NCBI RefSeq assembly: GCF_002000245.1 | Contig: NZ_MTCM01000001.1 | Span: 124,001-188,000, forward strand | Length of the DNA: 64,000 nucleotides | Direction of reading: 5' to 3' | Source of the DNA: Sphingobacterium sp. CZ-UAM | Lineage (GTDB): Bacteria; Bacteroidota; Bacteroidia; Sphingobacteriales; Sphingobacteriaceae | In this document: piece after piece, positions 61,464 through 64,000 of the stretch | How the letters are laid out: every line of letters starts with the position of its first letter | Position numbering within the stretch: position 1 is the first letter of the stretch | Position numbers and translations under genes: made by a program | Notes under the pieces: model-generated | Seen by the model: only the letters and a program-made list of their open reading frames with translations | Database searches by the model: none | Told to the model about the DNA's origin: nothing

Positions 61464-64000
61464 ATGTATAAAAATTATGCAGAAGTTTGTCGTGCCCTAC
61501 ACGGACAAACGGAAATTATGAAAAACAGCGATCGGACGGACTTTTGGGGAAGGTCGCATTGGAGGGGAAACATTATGCGTATATCGCTTACAACCATTAT
61601 GATGTCCTGTTGCCTGCTTCATGTTGGAGCTAAAACTTACGGACAAAGTGTATCTATTCATGAAAAATCTGTTTCGTTGAGAAAGGTTTTTTCGACGATC
61701 AATAAACAGACGGGCTATTCCTATGTATGGGCGGCGAAAACAATTGATCCCGATACGAAAGTTAATCTGAACATCGAAAAAGGCACATTGAATGGAACAC
61801 TCGAAAAATTATTGAATGATCTGAATCTTAGTTTTGAAATTAAGGGGAAGATTATCGTTGTACATGAAAAAGCCGAAAATGCAGCAAGTATATCTAGATA
61901 CACTGGTTTATCAGATCAAAAAATACTGATCAGGGGATTTATTGTTGATGATAATGATCGTCCATTACAAGGTGCAACCATTCGTGTTAAAGGTGTACCG
62001 CAGGGTACGACTACAGATCAAAATGGATATTTTGAAATCGGTAACGTCAGTACAAAGAATTTGTTAGAGATTACAATGGTCGGATTTTCGCCACTTTCAC
62101 TACCTGTAAAACCTGATCTTGGAACAATTCGGCTACATGTAATAGATGCGCAATTGCAGGAAGTTAACGTCACTGTAAATACAGGATACCAAAAAATCAA
62201 TAAAGAGCGGGCTGCAGGCTCCTTCGCACAGGTGACGGCGGAAGATATGGAAGGGCGATTGCAACCCAATCTTTTGGATCGGATTGATGGATTGCTCCCC
62301 GGTCTGAATTTGGTTCGTAATACCTCCAGCCCGCAAAATGAAAGAAATAATCTCGGTATCGAAGTACGTGGACGTTCAACTATCAATGCTCAGGCGGCAC
62401 CTTTAATTGTTGTGGATGGTATGCCTTACGAAGGTGACCTCACCGCGATCAATCCCAATGATATTGCATCTATCACTGTTTTAAAAGATGCTTCAGCAGC
62501 GTCAATATATGGTGTACGGTCATCCAACGGTGTTATCGTGATCACAACAAAGATCGGTACTGCAGGTAAAACCAAGGTTGATTATAGCAATACCTTGTCC
62601 TTCCGTGGCCTCCCGAGCCGGAAGTATCTCAACCAGATGAGTAGTTCGGAACTGGTCGATTTTCAAAAACAGATGTTCAATTATAGATCAGGCGACTATG
62701 CAGCGATTGATCCCCGAAAAGCAATGAACGACGTTTACCGAATTCTTTATAATCACAAAGGAGGAGTGATCTCTGAAGAGGAAATGGAGAAACAGTTGGA
62801 CGTCTATCGTAATCGTGACCGATTTACCCAAATGAAGGAATTTCTGAACACAACCCGATTTGATCAACAGCATAATTTGGCGATTTCCGGTGGATCAGAT
62901 CGTTACACTTATCACTACTCCCTTAATTATACACAACCAGGAGACTATAACAAAGGAAGGGCAACGAATAAGGAGCTGGGATTCAGCCTGAAAAATAATT
63001 TTAAGGTGACTGACTGGTTCAATTTTAGAGCTAACATCTTGGGAAAAAACCAAAATAGAGAAGGCGATATCGGCTTTAATTTCTATGATAACTATATCGG
63101 TTTTAATGAGAAATACGTGGGGACAAAAGCTTCCTATTTCTTATTGCGTAATGAAGATGGATCACCTGCGCAATGGTATGGATCCAAATCTCAATTTGAG
63201 ATAGACCGATTAAACAGGTTAGGTTTGGAAGATGAAACTTATATCCCGTTGAACCATGTTTCAGCTGTGCATGAAAAGTTCTATAATAAGTATATCAATT
63301 TCAATTTTGGGGCTAACTTTAAAATTATTAAAGGATTGGATTTTGATCTATCTTACCAAAATGAACGAACCGAAGGGTATAAGGGTACAATCAATAGAAA
63401 GAATGCTCAATCGGTTGCTGGCATGGTCAATGATGCCACACAAATTGGAACAGACGGTGTAATCAAGCGCAATATTCCGCAAGGCGGACAATTCTTGGAG
63501 CAGCGTAATGATGTCAATAGCTATACCATCCGTGGTCAATTCAACTATCAGAATAATATTAGGGATAAACATGAGATCGCCGCAATCGCGGGTGCAGAAC
63601 GGAGACAGGTTCACAATCGTTATACCAATATTTTTAAATATGGTTATGATGAGAGTAGCTTGGCCTTTAAAGGAATTAACGAAGAATTGTTTGGTATAAT
63701 GATCCCAAATACTCAGGCACTCTTCAATAGTTATACTATTTCCAGAAATAAAGATGAAGGCTTTCGTGATGCCATTGATAGATTCGTTTCTTTTTATGCG
63801 AACGGATCGTATACATATAGCAAAAAACTGACCTTAAGTGGAAGCATACGGGTGGATCAATCCAACCTTTTCGGTACGGATATCAAAAATCAATACAAAC
63901 CTTTATGGTCGATTGGCGCACTGTATCAATTGCCAAAATTAAATTGGGAACCATTGGACCGTTGGGCAATACGAATGACCTATGGGGTGAACGGAAATGT
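61464..64000 (+). CDS. SusC-like TonB-dependent receptor, 3' end beyond window
   Basis: At least 845 residues, still open at the window edge. The ATG at 61464 follows TTAACCTAAA; an internal ATG (61575, MRISLTTIMMSCCLL) would start at the signal peptide itself. Domains in order: signal peptide ending near AKTYGQ, STN signalling domain (SVSLRKVFSTINKQTGYSY), carboxypeptidase-regulatory-like domain (GFIVDDNDRPLQGATIRVKG), plug (IRGRST-like EVRGRSTINA, then LIVVDGMPY, VLKDASAASIYGVRSSNGVI), then barrel strands. It imports a glycan or other large nutrient across the outer membrane; the STN domain links it to the FecR/ECF pair upstream. Confidence 0.93.
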   Translation, partial: MYKNYAEVCRALHGQTEIMKNSDRTDFWGRSHWRGNIMRISLTTIMMSCCLLHVGAKTYGQSVSIHEKSVSLRKVFSTINKQTGYSYVWAAKTIDPDTKVNLNIEKGTLNGTLEKLLNDLNLSFEIKGKIIVVHEKAENAASISRYTGLSDQKILIRGFIVDDNDRPLQGATIRVKGVPQGTTTDQNGYFEIGNVSTKNLLEITMVGFSPLSLPVKPDLGTIRLHVIDAQLQEVNVTVNTGYQKINKERAAGSFAQVTAEDMEGRLQPNLLDRIDGLLPGLNLVRNTSSPQNERNNLGIEVRGRSTINAQAAPLIVVDGMPYEGDLTAINPNDIASITVLKDASAASIYGVRSSNGVIVITTKIGTAGKTKVDYSNTLSFRGLPSRKYLNQMSSSELVDFQKQMFNYRSGDYAAIDPRKAMNDVYRILYNHKGGVISEEEMEKQLDVYRNRDRFTQMKEFLNTTRFDQQHNLAISGGSDRYTYHYSLNYTQPGDYNKGRATNKELGFSLKNNFKVTDWFNFRANILGKNQNREGDIGFNFYDNYIGFNEKYVGTKASYFLLRNEDGSPAQWYGSKSQFEIDRLNRLGLEDETYIPLNHVSAVHEKFYNKYINFNFGANFKIIKGLDFDLSYQNERTEGYKGTINRKNAQSVAGMVNDATQIGTDGVIKRNIPQGGQFLEQRNDVNSYTIRGQFNYQNNIRDKHEIAAIAGAERRQVHNRYTNIFKYGYDESSLAFKGINEELFGIMIPNTQALFNSYTISRNKDEGFRDAIDRFVSFYANGSYTYSKKLTLSGSIRVDQSNLFGTDIKNQYKPLWSIGALYQLPKLNWEPLDRWAIRMTYGVNGN

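Overview
The window is chromosomal DNA of a Bacteroidota bacterium, most likely a Sphingobacteriaceae member close to Sphingobacterium or Pedobacter. The evidence is Bacteroidota-type promoters (TAnnTTTG -7 boxes), few Shine-Dalgarno sequences, an ECF sigma/FecR/SusC signalling set, tandem GH92 mannosidases, WG-repeat lipoproteins and family matches typical of that group. No insertion sequence, integrase, prophage or CRISPR array was seen.

Layout. 0-3 kb: a cut gene, a BON/SH3-like protein, a secreted protein, then tyrS. Upstream of tyrS a promoter, a 28-codon tyrosine-rich leader ORF and two mutually exclusive RNA structures ending in a terminator look like a complete ribosome-mediated attenuator. 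3.2-16.1 kb: phenylalanine/tyrosine catabolism (pterin-dependent hydroxylase; divergent fumarylacetoacetase-family/flavin reductase and hmgA-hppD-dehydrogenase units) surrounding a five-gene polyamine-type operon (speD, DUF4178, DUF350, membrane-anchored aminopropyltransferase, Tat-lipoprotein flavoenzyme). 16.1-16.8 kb: three copies of a structured repeat; a fourth lies inverted at 43.4 kb. 16.8-20.5 kb: a peptide-chemistry operon (N-formylglutamate amidohydrolase-like, QEGLA/DUF1704 metallopeptidase, GshB-like ATP-grasp ligase). 20.7-33.2 kb: housekeeping and accessory genes (lplA, tam, ybaK, a PolX-like protein with a degenerate polymerase site, FemAB-like protein, outer-membrane barrel, tRNA-Ala, class B1 metallo-beta-lactamase, SF1 helicase, acyl-CoA dehydrogenase).

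33.3-39.4 kb: an AraC regulator, a NamZ-like muramidase, then an E1/ThiF-like adenylating enzyme next to a LuxI/FeeM-like GNAT protein, convergent with a LuxR-type regulator. This is a candidate small-molecule signalling module. 40.1-48.3 kb: three GH92 glycosidases with divergent active-site motifs. 48.4-59.4 kb: small unknown proteins, lipoproteins, two tandem paralogues of an unrecognised family, hydrolases, and an Old Yellow Enzyme divergent from an HxlR regulator. 59.5 kb to the end: ECF sigma, FecR anti-sigma and a truncated SusC/TonB-dependent receptor with an STN domain.

The strongest candidates for undescribed biology are the tyrS leader-peptide attenuator, the ThiF/GNAT/LuxR module, the dispersed GCGGGGA-loop hairpin family, and the two operons predicted to make modified amines or peptides.
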